The notes under the pieces: model-generated
Databases searched by the model: none
What the model was told of the DNA's origin: nothing
The model's input: the letters and a program-made list of their open reading frames with translations, nothing else
Program-made: the position numbers and the translations under genes
Source of the DNA: Cladopsammia gracilis
Lineage: Eukaryota; Cnidaria; Anthozoa; Scleractinia; Dendrophylliidae
Direction of reading: 5' to 3'
NCBI GenBank assembly: GCA_022457155.1
Contig: JAJGOT010000289.1
Location: 1,025,290-1,089,289, forward strand
Length of the DNA stretch: 64,000 nucleotides
Shown here: positions 10,463 to 22,134 of the stretch, piece by piece
How the letters are laid out: each line of letters opens with the position of its first letter
Numbering within the stretch: position 1 is the stretch's first letter

Positions 10463-10604
10463 AGATTTTGGAAACTTTGCAAGACGAATGCGCCTAAAAT
10501 ATATCTTCCATGGGCAAAATAAAGAATTAACCACATCAATTCCACGTCAAATCAGACTGGATACCACCGGTTTAACAATCTGTTGCTCTTAAAACCTATC
10601 TAGA

Positions 10605-10897
10605 AACATCCATGTCCAATACTGTCGACCTGATACGACCCGAAAAAATCAAAGTTCGATCCGTACGGATCGACAAAATGAGACGAACCGTAAATTGTGG
10701 TTGTCGACCCGAAAATTGCATCTCATTGGAGACGCATGCCAGATGAGAGACCATGGGAACGAGGTTAACAGGCCCCCTTGAAGGTTGTCGACTCGTACAA
10801 GTCGTACGGGTCGACAAAACTACTGTCGACCCGAAAGACAGACTTGTCGATCCGAAAAATGCATCTCATTAAGAAGAGATGCGAGTTAGGTTAATGC
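10605..10897. repeat. Segment with recurring GTCGACCCGAAAA motif
   Basis: TGTCGACCCGAAA or close variants occur several times in about 290 bases, together with two copies of GCATCTCATT. The segment is absent from the second unit, which passes directly from CCTATCTAGAAA to the Penelope-like remnant. It belongs to the insertion that also contains the LINE and minisatellite. Origin unknown. Confidence 0.5.
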
Positions 10898-10920
10898 CGT
10901 ATATGTATATTCCTCGTTCT

Positions 10921-12626
10921 AATCAATCAATCTTTATTTCACTCTATTGTTAGCCTTGGTACATCAATACATACATTGTGATATAAAAATAGAGTAGGGA
11001 CTCTCGACAAACCCTTTTGGGCTTAACATGGAGGGCCCCTTTAACTTATAAGTATTTAACATATTCAGGTATAATCAACATGTGAACGGCTAAAGGCTAT
11101 ACAATTACTCTAGTGCAGTTGGTCGAGATAATATTTTTTTATTTTTTTCTTAAAAACACCAAATGATTTTGAATTTTTGATAAACGTGGGAATGTTGTTC
11201 CAAATTTCACATCCTTTAAATCTGATAGAATATTTTTTATAATTTGTGCGTGTGTGTTCTTTGTGAATTTTTGATGAGGACCTTGTATTATGGCTGTGGA
11301 AATAATTATTTGGTTTGAAAAAAAGGTTGAATGTTGCAGGAAGTGTTTTCGTGAAAAATTTATATGTAAATAATGCTATTGCTTCATTGTTTAAATCATC
11401 TATTGGTAGAATAGACAGATTTTTAAAAATAGGGCGCGAATGATCTCTAAAACCTGAAAATGAAATTATCCTTACTATCTTCTTTTGTAATTTTCTAATT
11501 GATTGCAATCTCGAGGGGTATGTATTTCCCCATATTATGTTTCCATAATTGAGATACGGGTAAATTAATGAGTAATATATTGTTCTTAATGCTTGAGTGG
11601 GTAAATAGTGTCTTGCTTTGTAAAGAATACCAGTAGTCTTAGCTATTTTAGTTGCAATGTAGTTGATATGCGTTTTCCATGTTAAGTTAGTGTCGATATT
11701 TATTCCTAAAAATTTAGTTGACTCCACTTGGCTTATCTCAACATCGTTTATTTTTATTGTTATTTTCTCTACTTTCTTCTTTTTGGTTTTAAAAACAATA
11801 ATATGTGTTTTTTTATGTTTAGAGAAAGTTTGTTTGCTTGTAGCCATTGGTTTACTTTCTTAAGTTCATTATTAAGTATTTCTGTTAAAGTTTTGATATC
11901 GTTATGTTGGTAAAAAATGTTAGTATCATCGGCAAAAAGTATGAATGACAATTTGTTAGAGCTTTTGAAGATATCATTTACATACAATAGAAAAAGAAGT
12001 GGGCCCAAAACTGACCCTTGCGGTACGCCACATTTAATTAATTCTTTATCAGACTGGGTATTCTTGAATTTTACTATTTGATATCTATTTGAAAGGTAAT
12101 TCTTAAACCACTGGAGTGCAATTCCTCTTACACCATAGTGTTCTAATTTTGAAATTACAATGGAGTGATCAACGGTATCAAATGCTTTTGATAAGTCAAG
12201 GAAAATTCCTGCTGTCAGTTTATTTTCATCGATCGCATCGGTTAATTTAGTTGTCAGTTCAATTATGGCCATCTCTGTTGAGCGGTTTTTCCGAAATCCA
12301 TATTGTTTGTCATAAAGAATATCGTGCCTTTCAATGTAATCCATTAATCTTTTATACATTAATTTTTCTAGTATTTTCGAAAAACATGACAGGACAGCCA
12401 CAGGTCTGTAATTTGAAAACAGAGATTTATCTTCATTTTTATAAATTGGTGTAATCAATGAAATTTTTAAACGATCAGGAAAGGTACCGGATGAAAATGA
12501 TTTGTTAAAGATGTTTGTTAATGGCTGTTTGATTACGGGTGCTAATTCTCGTATTACTTTTGGACTGAATTCATCAGAGCCAACCGATTTGCTTGGATTT
12601 AGACTAAGCAATTCTTTCTCTCGCGA
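10921..12626 (-). mobile_element. 5'-truncated non-LTR retrotransposon (CR1/L2/Jockey-like LINE)
   Basis: The minus strand carries the palm and downstream part of a non-LTR reverse transcriptase and ends in a short (GATT)n tail at 10921. There is no endonuclease and no first ORF, so the element is 5'-truncated, as is usual for target-primed insertions. The left flank ends TATATGTATATTCCTCGTTC and the right flank resumes with GTTACGCAAAAGGTAAA, both parts of the adjacent 51-bp minisatellite unit. The LINE therefore inserted into that array. It is absent from the second unit. Confidence 0.88.
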
Positions 12627-12635
12627 GTTACGCAA
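11110..12635 (-). pseudogene. Reverse transcriptase ORF of the LINE, frameshifted
   Basis: Two overlapping minus-strand frames, 12635-11769 and 11847-11110, together cover the reverse transcriptase. The first holds the hallmark blocks NYRPVAVLSCFSKILEK, GFRKNRST, FLDLSKAFDTVDH, CGVPQGSVLGPLLFLLYVND and the catalytic FADD (near 11918-11936). The second holds the thumb and C-terminal region (STKFLGINID, TLRTIYYSLIYPYLNYGN-like) and ends at a stop at 11110. The frame is lost around 11770-11850, near an A-run. Function in an intact element would be RNA-templated DNA synthesis; this copy is dead or needs a sequence correction. Confidence 0.88.
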
Positions 12636-13515
12636 AAGGTAAAGTGAGTATATGTATACTCGTTCTAAAAGCGTGTTACACGAAAGGTAAACGGAGTATA
12701 TGTTTTTATATTCCTTGTTCTAAAAGCGTGTTACACGAAAGGTAAATTGAGTATATGCATATTACTCGTTCTAAAGCGTGTTACACGAAAGGTGCATATG
12801 TATAAGCGTGTTACACGAAAGGTAAATGGAGTATATGTATATTCCTCGTTCTAAAACCGTGTTACACGAAAAGTAAATGGAGTATATGGATATTCCTCGT
12901 TCTAAAAGCGTGTTACAGGAAAGGTAAATGGAGTATATGTATATTTCAAGTATATTCCTCGTTCTAAAAGCGTGTTACACGAAAGGTAAATGGAGTATAT
13001 GTATATTCCTCGTTCTAAAACCGTGTTACACGAAAAGTAAATGGAGTATATGGATATTCCTCGTTCTAAAAGCGTGTTACACGAAAGGTGTGTATGTATA
13101 CTCCTCGTTCTAAAAGCGTGTTACACGAAAGGTAAATGGAGTATATGTATATTCCTCGTTCTAAAAGCGTGTTACACGAAAAGTAAATGGAGTATATGTA
13201 TATTCCTCGTTCTAAAAGCGTGTTACACGAAAGGCGTGCATGTATATTCCTCGTTCTAAAAGCGTGTTACACGAAAGGTAAATGGAGTATATGTATATTC
13301 CTCGTTCTAAAAGCACGTTACACGAAAAGTAAATGGAGTATATGTATATTCCTCATTCTAAATGCGTGTTACACGAAAAGTAAATGGAGTATATGCATAT
13401 TCCTCATTCTAAATGCGTGTTACACGAAAAGTAAATGGAGTATATGTATATTCCTCGTTCTAAAAGCGTGTTACACGAAAAGTAAATGGAGTATATGTAT
13501 ATTCCTCATTCTAAA
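12627..13515. repeat. 51-bp minisatellite, about 17 units
   Basis: The units have the core AAAAGCGTGTTACACGAAAG followed by GTAAATGGAGTATATGTATA and TTCCTCGTTCT. Several units are shortened (12794, 13085, 13230). Because 51 is divisible by 3, frames stay open across it and give a spurious 17-residue repeat protein. One unit end also lies left of the LINE (10899-10920). The second unit of the locus lacks the array. Confidence 0.9.
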
Positions 13516-15028
13516 ACAACTGTTAGAGACAAAACCAGTTTTAATAAAACAGAATATGTCACACAACGAACGCAAAGCGTTGAAAGAGCTGAAAGGCAAC
13601 ACTGAAATCGACCTAAATGAAAGGCAGACAAAGGAACAACTACAGTCGTCATGAACAAACAATGCAAAGCGAACGAAGGTCTAACTCTACATGCCTCTCC
13701 CAGTTCACTAATAGTGACAATTGTGAATGAAACACAAAACCGAGTAGACCATCTTATATCAGACCTATATCAAAATAAACACATTGATGGCATAACACGA
13801 AACTGGTTTTCACAAACGCCTAAACCACCTAGAATACCACAATTCTATACCCTTACAAAATTCACAAACCAACATTGGTTGGCAGGCCGATAATCTCGGG
13901 CTGCGATGGACTAACCGAAAAACTTTCATCATTTGTTGACAAACTACTCTAGACTATTACATAAAAACAGAAGTCGTAAATCAAAGATACGACAGACTTT
14001 ATAAAATTCATAGAGAGGACGAAAGTCCCACAAGGAACAATACTTGTATCCGAATGGATGCGCTTTCCCCACTATCTGCACGCCTGGAACAGGCTAGCTT
14101 GTACTCAAATATACCACAGGAGTAGGGAATTAACACAGTATGCTTAGCATACGAACAATTTCACAACAACGACCCTCCTATCCCATCACGATACCTGAGA
14201 GAAATGTCAGAAATGCTAAAGTTAATATTACAAGAAAACTCTTTCCAATTCAACGGGGAGAGAATTTCTTACAAACACATGGTACCGCCGGACATGGAAA
14301 CTAAAATGGCGGTTGCTTTTGCCAATAATCGAATCAAATATCATTAGCCAAAGCATAAATAAACAACTTGAGTGGAAGCGATATTGACGACATTTTTTCT
14401 CTGTGGAACACAACCACACCGGAAATTCAGGTGTTTGTCGCACAAGCTAACAATTTTTATCCGTCACTATCAAATTCACGGCTGAAGTTTCAGAAAGTGA
14501 GATCACATTCCTCGACACTGTTATATACAAAGGGGAAAGATTAAAAAACGAATCTACCCTAGATGTGCGTACTCATTTTAAATCGACTGAAAATTTTCAA
14601 TACACACATTACACGTCTTGCCATCCAGTAGGCGTGAAAAGAAGCTTTATAAAAGGAGAAGCCCGAAGGCTTCTAAGAACAAACTCTTCAAAAAACACTT
14701 TTGAAGAGAGCCTAAAAAACTTCAAACTACGCCTCAAAGAAAGAGGCTATCCTCAAAAATTTATAAACAACACCCTGTCAAATAATTATTTTAAAGACAG
14801 GGAGTCGATTTTAAATAATAAGCGAAAGGTTGAAAAAAAAAAAACATCTTGCCTTTCGTCACACAATACACACCATCAGTGCCTCAACTCAAACACATGT
14901 TAATGAGAGACTGGTTTTTAATACAAAATCAGCCTCTGCTAAAAGACATCTCCAAAGACCCTCCTACAATCTCGTACAAAAGAGGAAAGTCACTTAAAGA
15001 TATGCTTGTTAGAGCAAAAATATAAAAG
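13516..15028 (+). pseudogene. Penelope-like element reverse transcriptase remnant, first copy
   Basis: Read through several frameshifts and stops, the + strand gives a Penelope-like reverse transcriptase in order: an N-terminal NERKALKELKG block (13565), IPQFYTLTK (13840), SRAAMD-type GCD block (13900), a degraded YSNIPQE segment (14105), a damaged HGT.GTKMA block (14277), ITFLDTVIYKG (14510), FKSTENFQYTHYTSCHP (14577-14627), GVKRSFIKGEARRLLRTNSS (14632) and the downstream SLKDMLVRAKI (14990-15025). No GIY-YIG endonuclease is seen after it. The Asp-Asp active-site region is destroyed. It predates the large duplication, being shared with 54815-56280. Confidence 0.82.
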
Positions 15029-15300
15029 CGCAAAATATCATTGTGGCCACCCATGGAAAGGAGTCGTGCAGGCTTGTCAAACCCCCTTTTCAAAACCACA
15101 TAGCGGAGTCTCTGTAGGCCTGTCATGAACCTTTCGATCTTAGGGAGACTAAAAAATTGACCACTGGGAGGAGTATCCTGTTTACCCCGTCCGGACCCAA
15201 TATCTTCTGTATAAGTACCGCCATAGCACACGTGACAGACAAAATGATGACGTCATCACCATTTTCCCGCCATTTTTCACATCCAGATAATGAAACGACA
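15029..15300. promoter_or_regulatory. Possible promoter-like cluster: E-box, CRE, E2F/YY1-like
   Basis: Within 45 bases lie CACGTG (15229-15234), the palindromic CRE TGACGTCA (15248-15255) and TTTCCCGCCATTTTT (15263-15277, an E2F-like site overlapping a YY1-like one). The second unit (56482-56530) keeps the E-box and E2F/YY1 part, but its CRE has changed to CGACGTCA. On the minus strand, open but frame-unstable sequence follows towards 15030. No gene is recognised. Confidence 0.3.
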
Positions 15301-17455
15301 GACTGATACTTACGACAGAGAATGGCAAAGCAAAAAACGATCACTCTGCCGTTTGATTTATCTTGTACAAGATTTTACTTATCCAAATCTTGACCACAGA
15401 TCCGGCACCTTGCTTTCATCGGTTTGCAGTCGTGGTTTTTGCTGTTCATTATTTACATTTTTCACGTCGCTGCCGTTTACCCAGGCACTAACTGCAGATT
15501 ATTACACAATCACTCTCAAAACATAACATCCCATAAAAATTTAGCGCCGATAAAATCGACAATTACTTAATTTCTGTCGATTTTTATCGATTATATGTTT
15601 TCATGTTAGTATTTAACTTTTTAACTCGATCACCTCGATGTCCAACTCTACGTTTCGGGATTCCCTATTAATCGACATTTCGAAACGCTTTGTTTAGTAT
15701 ATTATAGCGAAATAAGTGAAACAAATAACATCTTTACCATATTCACTATCAATTCTTCTTTTTTATTAGCCTTACGTTCTCTCGCATTAACGAAATGGCT
15801 TTAACAGCCCTTTGATTATTACACGGACTCAACATTGTAAGAGGGGGAGGGGGCCGGGAAACGGACACTTTTCATTTGCGCGTACCGTGTTTCTGTCGCG
15901 TGCGTAGGGAAACATCGTAAATGCAAATTCGTCCCAACCCTTTGGTCCTTGATTGTAGGCCCACTTTACAGCAGTACCTTAATTTGTTCCATTGCAAAAC
16001 TTTCGGCTGTGTTTACTCGAAGCTGTGGAAAATGTTTTCTTTCGATAAGTGAGTGCCATTGATGACAAGTATCACGGAGATTTTGTCATTTTTTGGTCTA
16101 AACCATGAACAACAAGAACAACAACTCTTCGAGTAGGGAAGTCGTGCTTTAAGAAGCTTTAAGGGTCTTGTAAGTGCCCCTAACGTACGAGAATTAATTC
16201 AATATATTGTTATGATTTATTTTACATGTACAGTCGCTTTTCCGGTCACACTATAGGTGATCCGTCATGAACGTTACTACACTGTACGTCATTTAAAACC
16301 TTTAATCAGTCTTTCGCAATCACTCGTGCATGCAAGGTCAACTTTAACTTTTATATTACTTCCATTTATCTGTTGCTCGAAAAGAAAGAAAACGAAATCG
16401 TTATCGAATGGAACTCTCGCCAAACCCGGCAATAATGTAAGTTCCTTTTACTTGATATGTTTCGTTTCGTCATTTTCCTTTTTCTTATATTGTAAATAAA
16501 TCCAATCATCCATGAGCTTGAAGTTGCTATATCAACTGATATGACGTCACTAACACTTCGCCTCAGGCTATAAACCACTTGAAAATCGGAACATTTTACT
16601 TTTTGCCACCGAATTTATAATAAGTCGTACGAGCCAAGGGCACGACTAATTATACCGTTTCTACAAAATAATACAAAAACAGCAAGAGAACGAAACCAAT
16701 TAACCAATTCTTGAAAGAGAAACACATCACGGTCTGTTTTAACCCATTTTGGGGACGAAAATGGGGAAACTTGAACTAAAAGATGGCTATAACCCAAATT
16801 CATTCAGCCCCTGTCCTTCTATGACTAGAGACACTCACCAACAGTTTTTGCACGTTTTGTGGTAATTCAGCACACAGCTGGACGGATTTTTGAAATGACA
16901 CCAAATCCCGTGACACTTCCATTTAATTCTTGTGGAATCAATATTCCCGAGTCATGATTAGATGCGTCCTTGTTACCCTACCAACTCTGGTTTTCGGAAG
17001 CTAACAACAAGGGGCGTTCGTTGTATGGAGAGAACGCTTATTATATTATTTTCAATCCTCACTTCAGCTAACTAAAACGTAACGAATTATCCAAAAGCGA
17101 TTTTGGATATAGATCTACTTTTAAACTGATAATTATCAGTTCGTTAAAATATGTTAGACCGCCGCAAATGTCCGTGTGTTATGTGTGCATGTCGGTTAAC
17201 GTTCCAGTTGCATTAATTTTTAAAGAGTGAAAAAGCTGACTTCAGTTAACGTTTATACGAAATTTTAATTTGATAAAAATTAAAATCGGGAACTTAGCAC
17301 TTCAACCACGGACACAAATGTAAAACTAGTAGCTGTTTTCATCAGTTTCAAAAGAAACTAGTACTCAAATGCTTTCTCTCAGTTGTCATATATACATTCT
17401 TTATCATGTTTCAACACAGAATCGACTTTGCAAAATTAATTTACACTACACTCCC
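15301..17455. other. Intergenic, no gene seen
   Basis: Colinear with 56534-58612, and from 15957 onward with a shortened version in the middle unit (25545-26515). Open frames are short, and those shared by copies match only because the DNA is nearly identical. A CRE (TGACGTCA, 16541-16548) is conserved at 57759. Confidence 0.45.
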
Positions 17456-18073
17456 CCTATGGGGGCAAGATAATATATCAGTTGTCTGGTTTGAAAATAC
17501 CAAAACATCTATCTTTGCACAGGCTGGAAAATGCTGGCAGATGCGTTTTCTTTCTTTTTTATTACAAACAGTCTTTAGTTAGTAATTTGACAGCTACCTG
17601 TTTTGGTTTGTAGTCGGCATTCCTTAATTTACTTCAGCGGTAAAAATACGACATAAAGGCCTTCGTTTCTTCAATTCCGTTGGGCCTTTTATTAAAGTCA
17701 GTCAAATAAAGAAAAAATTCATGTGAATATATTTAAAAAATAAATATCCGTATATGCTTGAAGGCGATATGAATATAAAGAGTTGACAACGAAAAGTATA
17801 GTTATTTTAAGATGTTTATATTATTGAAGAAAAGAAAACTCCACATCTGCATGTCTAGTATTTTTCCAAAACATCGTCTCGATTTTTACATTCACTTTGA
17901 GCTTGTTTAAAACAAATGAAAACTCTATATGAATAAATGAAAACTGAAAAAAAGAGAAGTCAATGCGTTAAAATGCCATAAAGATGACGATCATTAAAAC
18001 AAATATCGTTTCAAACATTAATGCACAATAGATCATAGCAATAATTAAAGTGGCAGAGGAATAAACTTCATTA

Positions 18074-18087
18074 GTTGTCATGGTAAC
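18074..18087. promoter_or_regulatory. X-box-like palindrome GTTGTCATGGTAAC
   Basis: This fits the RFX-factor half-site pattern (GTYNCC-AT-RGNAAC) with one variant base per half. It is repeated at the same place in every spacer block: 26857-26870, 35950-35963, 39240-39253 and 59230-59243. Binding is inference from the motif. Confidence 0.35.
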
Positions 18088-18293
18088 GGAGGGCCTATCA
18101 GAGCTGGCATAAATTATTAAGACTCATCAACTCCAATATGTATTGCTGGGAGTTAAGTCCCCTGTTTATTTGGATATTTTACCTCTCGACAGAAAACAAA
18201 GAAGAGAAAAAAAACTTCCCCAGTGAAGTAAGTAGAAACTGCATTTGTATAATTTCTTAGTCTTTCAAACGATCATGATCGATCGCGGCTAAG

Positions 18294-18523
18294 GTCAAAC
18301 GCCGTACTTCACATGAGCCGAACCTAAATACAGTTTAGGTCGACTCATATTAATTAAGGTCGCCTGTTGAGTCAAACGTCGAACTTAATTCAGCCGAACT
18401 CAACATCAGCCGTTCTTCACGGCTGTACCAGCCGTGAAGAACGGCTAGCCGGTCCAAATACAATCAGTCGAACTTAACTGAGTCAAACGCCGAGTTCGGC
18501 TCATGTGAAGTACGGCGTTTGAC
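18294..18523. mobile_element. MITE with 30-bp inverted ends and an inner perfect palindrome
   Basis: The ends GTCAAACGCCGTACTTCACA... and their reverse complement are perfect over about 30 bases. Inside, 18408-18446 is a perfect palindrome with 18-base arms (AGCCGTTCTTCACGGCTG) around TAC. The middle-unit blocks lack the element at this place. The second unit has a version (59450-59609) with about 70 bases deleted internally. Confidence 0.85.
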
Positions 18524-19202
18524 TTGAACTGGGAAAACTAAAACTCAATGCTCGCGTTATGAACATTCTTTTATATTCTAGCACAATCTGAGTGTTATTA
18601 TCATGAATAATGAGATAGTTTCTTAAAGAACCGTGGTGCTCGGTCGGTGAACGGGGAAGGGAAACAAGAAAATTTGGTTTTTACAACTCGTTAAATAAAG
18701 TTTGATTGATTGATTGATTGAGGTGATAAGGTAAATTGGCCACCGTTGGTCACTTACGTTTCAGTGCTAGTTCTTCGTCTGAGCATTAGGTCACTTTTTA
18801 TTCCTCTTATTCTAATGTTTTTCTCATGTTGTTATTTTTTCTTGTTTTTGTAACTATTGTAAATAACGTTGTGACAAAAGTTTAATTATAAAAGGTTTTG
18901 GCCGTATTAGAGTCTGTATTAGTACAGCCAAACTCTGCACCGGGTCGACTTTTTAACCAGCAAAGTCTAACTTAGACCTGTTTTTAAAGCATTTAGTGGA
19001 GTCGTAAATTAAAAACCTGCTTCCAACAGGTTCTGACTCACAAGAGCATTTAAATAACCACCTACATAACCGACATGAGTTACAAAGGACAGTCTATTTT
19101 TCTTATCCTGCAATTTCTCCTCACGAATATAACCAAAGAAAATATCAGCATGTGTACTCTTGTTTATCTGTCGTTTTAAAATAATTTTTTTTAACAGAGG
19201 AT

Positions 19203-19216
19203 GTTGCCATGGCAAC
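19203..19216. promoter_or_regulatory. Perfect X-box palindrome GTTGCCATGGCAAC
   Basis: Exact match to the palindromic RFX X-box. The same 14-mer is present at 27776-27789, 30331-30344, 36889-36902, 40175-40188 and 60297-60310. The site at 30331 is in the second internal copy of the repeated sequence; the equivalent sites in other blocks have been deleted. Confidence 0.4.
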
Positions 19217-21969
19217 ATACCGCCATAAGAATGGCAAATCGGGGGTTTTATTCTTTAAGTTTCTCTCAGTGAACATTTTAAAACTTTGCTATGTAGCTTG
19301 TGAAAATGGTTAATGTCCAACATTTTAGAAGGAAAAAAGCATGGTCATTGAGACGGCTTTGGCAACATCAAGCAATTTGGTATATTGAACTATTAAAATG
19401 AATTTATCTGACAGATGTTGTTTCTTAGAAGGATGTGTAAAATGTAGCTTTAATTCGTAACTCGAAATTTGCAAAATTTTTAACTGAAGATCTACCAAAG
19501 GAAATTCGGGAAAATCCGCTGTTGATTTTGCTTTCTTGGCTGTGTACACACATGAAATATGGAGAAAACCTCTTTTTTGTGCGTGATGTCGCGTGAATCA
19601 CTAAAGCTTGCGTTACCAGCGCACGCGGTTATAAAACTAGGGAACCATTGTTTAAATGTTTTTAAGTCGATCAGTGCTATATGCCATTTTGACGCTGTTC
19701 AGTTATACTTTAAGCTTTAAGAAAAATACACTTGGATATTTCCAAAACCTTGTTTGGCCATGTAAATTTTTTTATCCGATAGTAAAGTAGCCTGTGCGCT
19801 CATTGTCATGATCGGGGAGGATATTACGAGAATAAAACCGGCACTCGCTCGTTATTTCAGTACATCAATTGGAGTCTACATGGAGCATGAAAACAATCAG
19901 ATTTGTCGCTATGCGTGTCCAGAATTCAAACAACAAAATGCGAAATTTTATACTTTTTCATTTCGATATAATTCTGCTTTATCAACAGACAAAAGTGACA
20001 TACTAAGGTGGAGGATTGTTTTAAAAGTGTTGGTCGCAATAAAAATATATTATAATATAGTTTAAAAGAAAGGAAAATTTGTACTTGAAAAATACTTAGA
20101 AATATATAGTTTTGGATAATTTCAAGGGATGTATAGTCAGGTCATTTTCTCCTAACCCAAATTGACCCTTTTGACCATACTTTTTAATAATAGTTCATTT
20201 AAATATTCTATTTCTCAAACTGTCTGCAATGTTTTTTAGCTTTAGTTCGTGCAATATTATAATTAAAAGACTGTGTGTCTTTCAACTGTCAAGATTTTTC
20301 GACAAACTTCCAGTGTGATCAATTATTTAAGAGTGCCACTGTTGAAATTTGAATTCAGTTCACGTTTTAAAATTTTCTCTTGATAATTTAGGATGTTAAC
20401 CACAGACTCAGGAATGGTTGGAATCACATTGCACAAAGATATAAATACTAAGAAATCTTGACATCCTTCTCTTCCAAAAACGTTAAAAACAAGTCATCAC
20501 TTTTACTTTGGCGTTTTACAATTTGTTTTGGTTTTTAGCAATGTGAGCAACATAGGGTTTTAAGTGCCATAAAACACTTGGATATGCCCCAGATAACCGG
20601 TCCCCTTTAAAAATACAAAGTCCGAACAGCACTTCATCAAAATAAGAGAAAATATGAGATGTGAAGACGTCAAGCCGAGACATCCCGAGCAAAAACTATA
20701 TGATAGCCATAATAACTGAGCATGTAACCTCATGAATTAAACCCCCAAAAGATGTAAATTCCGTTAAAACTATAAGGCAGAGAGCAAGATCATAGCTGGG
20801 CAAGAAAAGGTTAAATCCACGTTCCAGACAGTTATTTTATTTTGTTTTTTATAATGTTTAACTTTTTATTGCAATTGATCAGTTATAACAGCAGTATAAT
20901 TATAAACGGTTTTGTATGTTTTAGTGTCAGTATATCAGGAAAGCCAAACTCTACACTGGGTCAACTTTTTAAACCAGCGAGTTCAACTCAGACCCAGTTA
21001 AATAGTATTAATGAAGTTGTAAACCTGCTGATAACAGGTTCTGACTTACAAGTCAGAGCATTCAAACTAGCACCTGCATCACCGGTTTGAGTTTAAAAGG
21101 AAAGTCTAGTTTTCTTATCCTCACGAAATTTACCAATGAAGATACCGACATATCTACTCTTTATTAATTTTTTTTTGGCAGATGCTTATCTTGTGCAATA
21201 TTTGGTGTTAGATATTCTTAATTATTTAAGTTTTGCTCGGTGAACAGTTTTAAATTTTGCTATCCGTAAGCTAGCTTGTGAAAACGGTTACGGCCAACAT
21301 TTTGGAAGGAAAAAAGACATGGTCAGTCATTCAGACGGCTTTGCCAATATTAGGCAACTTGGTATAAATTTGGTATATATTTATCTGACAGATGTTTTTC
21401 TAAGAAGGATATGTGAAATGAAGCTAGCTTTCGTAAATCGAAATTTGCCAAGTTTTTAAAAGATCCACCAAAGGAAACTCGGGAAAATCCGCTGTCAATT
21501 TTTCTTTTTCGGCCGCGCAGACATTTCAAATATCGAGGAAAACCGTTTTTTGTGCGAGTTATCGCAAATTATTAAAGCTCGCGTTGTTAGTAGGCTGGGG
21601 AAACTCACTCATTCACAGTCTGTGCAAAATGTGCACGCCAGTGAATCCTGAATACCTTTTTATGAATCCGGAATGTTTATGAATACCTAAGAGTTAGCTC
21701 CGGTGCAAAATAGACCTTTAGTGAATTGTCTTTCTGTTTACTGTCTGTTCACAGCCAAGAAGTAAACAGAATTTAATATGGAACCTTTGAGCATTGGTCA
21801 TAATGGTGAAATTTGAGTGAAATAATATTTAAAGTTGTATATAATCAGCACTTCACTCATAATTTATCATCGTAAAATCCTCGTATTTGGTTTAGCCGGG
21901 GACATCTGCGGAATATATTCGAGGATAAAAAAATTAATATTTAAGTTGTCAGAAAACATACAACTAATT

Positions 21970-21977
21970 ATGCAAAT
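21970..21977 (+). promoter_or_regulatory. Conserved octamer upstream of copy 2
   Basis: ATGCAAAT, 165 bp before the ATG of copy 2, in the same TAATTATGCAAAT context as the other copies. Confidence 0.35.
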
Positions 21978-22134
21978 AATATATTCGCAAAACACACTTG
22001 GCACTTAGGAAATGTTTGATGTGAAATGATGTTAAAACATTAAATAAAGACAGTAGTTAAACAGAAAAAACTCCGTTTTGATGCTATGAACAACCTTTCA
22101 TTTATAGCTTGAGGAAAAGATCCACATTAACAAG

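Larger units (their letters stand above)
17456..21790. repeat. Intergenic spacer block, copy in unit A
   Basis: This about 4.3-kb block recurs at 26520-30985, 35526-38818, 38819-42720 and 58613-62740, with a partial copy at 34390-35525. It contains two diverged about 700-bp copies of one sequence (18885-19640 and 20915-21600), anchored by CCAAACTCT.CAC.GGGTC and ACAGGTTCTGACT. No gene is recognised. Conserved positions of two X-box-like palindromes are noted separately. Confidence 0.8.

Noticed and set aside
12627..13515. CRISPR-like array
   Set aside because: Units are contiguous and similar throughout, with no unique spacers, and the DNA is eukaryotic.
12928..13654. Frames with a 17-residue repeat
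   Set aside because: By-product of the 51-bp minisatellite; unit shortening shifts the frame and no coding bias is apparent.
14228..14443. Minus-strand frame over the Penelope remnant (and 14929-15231)
   Set aside because: The + strand carries the recognisable reverse transcriptase order; the minus frames are antisense shadows or unstable between copies.
19009..19218. 69-codon minus-strand frame repeated in each spacer block (also 36698, 39981 and, altered, 27611)
   Set aside because: Conserved because the DNA block is recently duplicated; no domain is recognised and the frame is altered in the 27611 copy.
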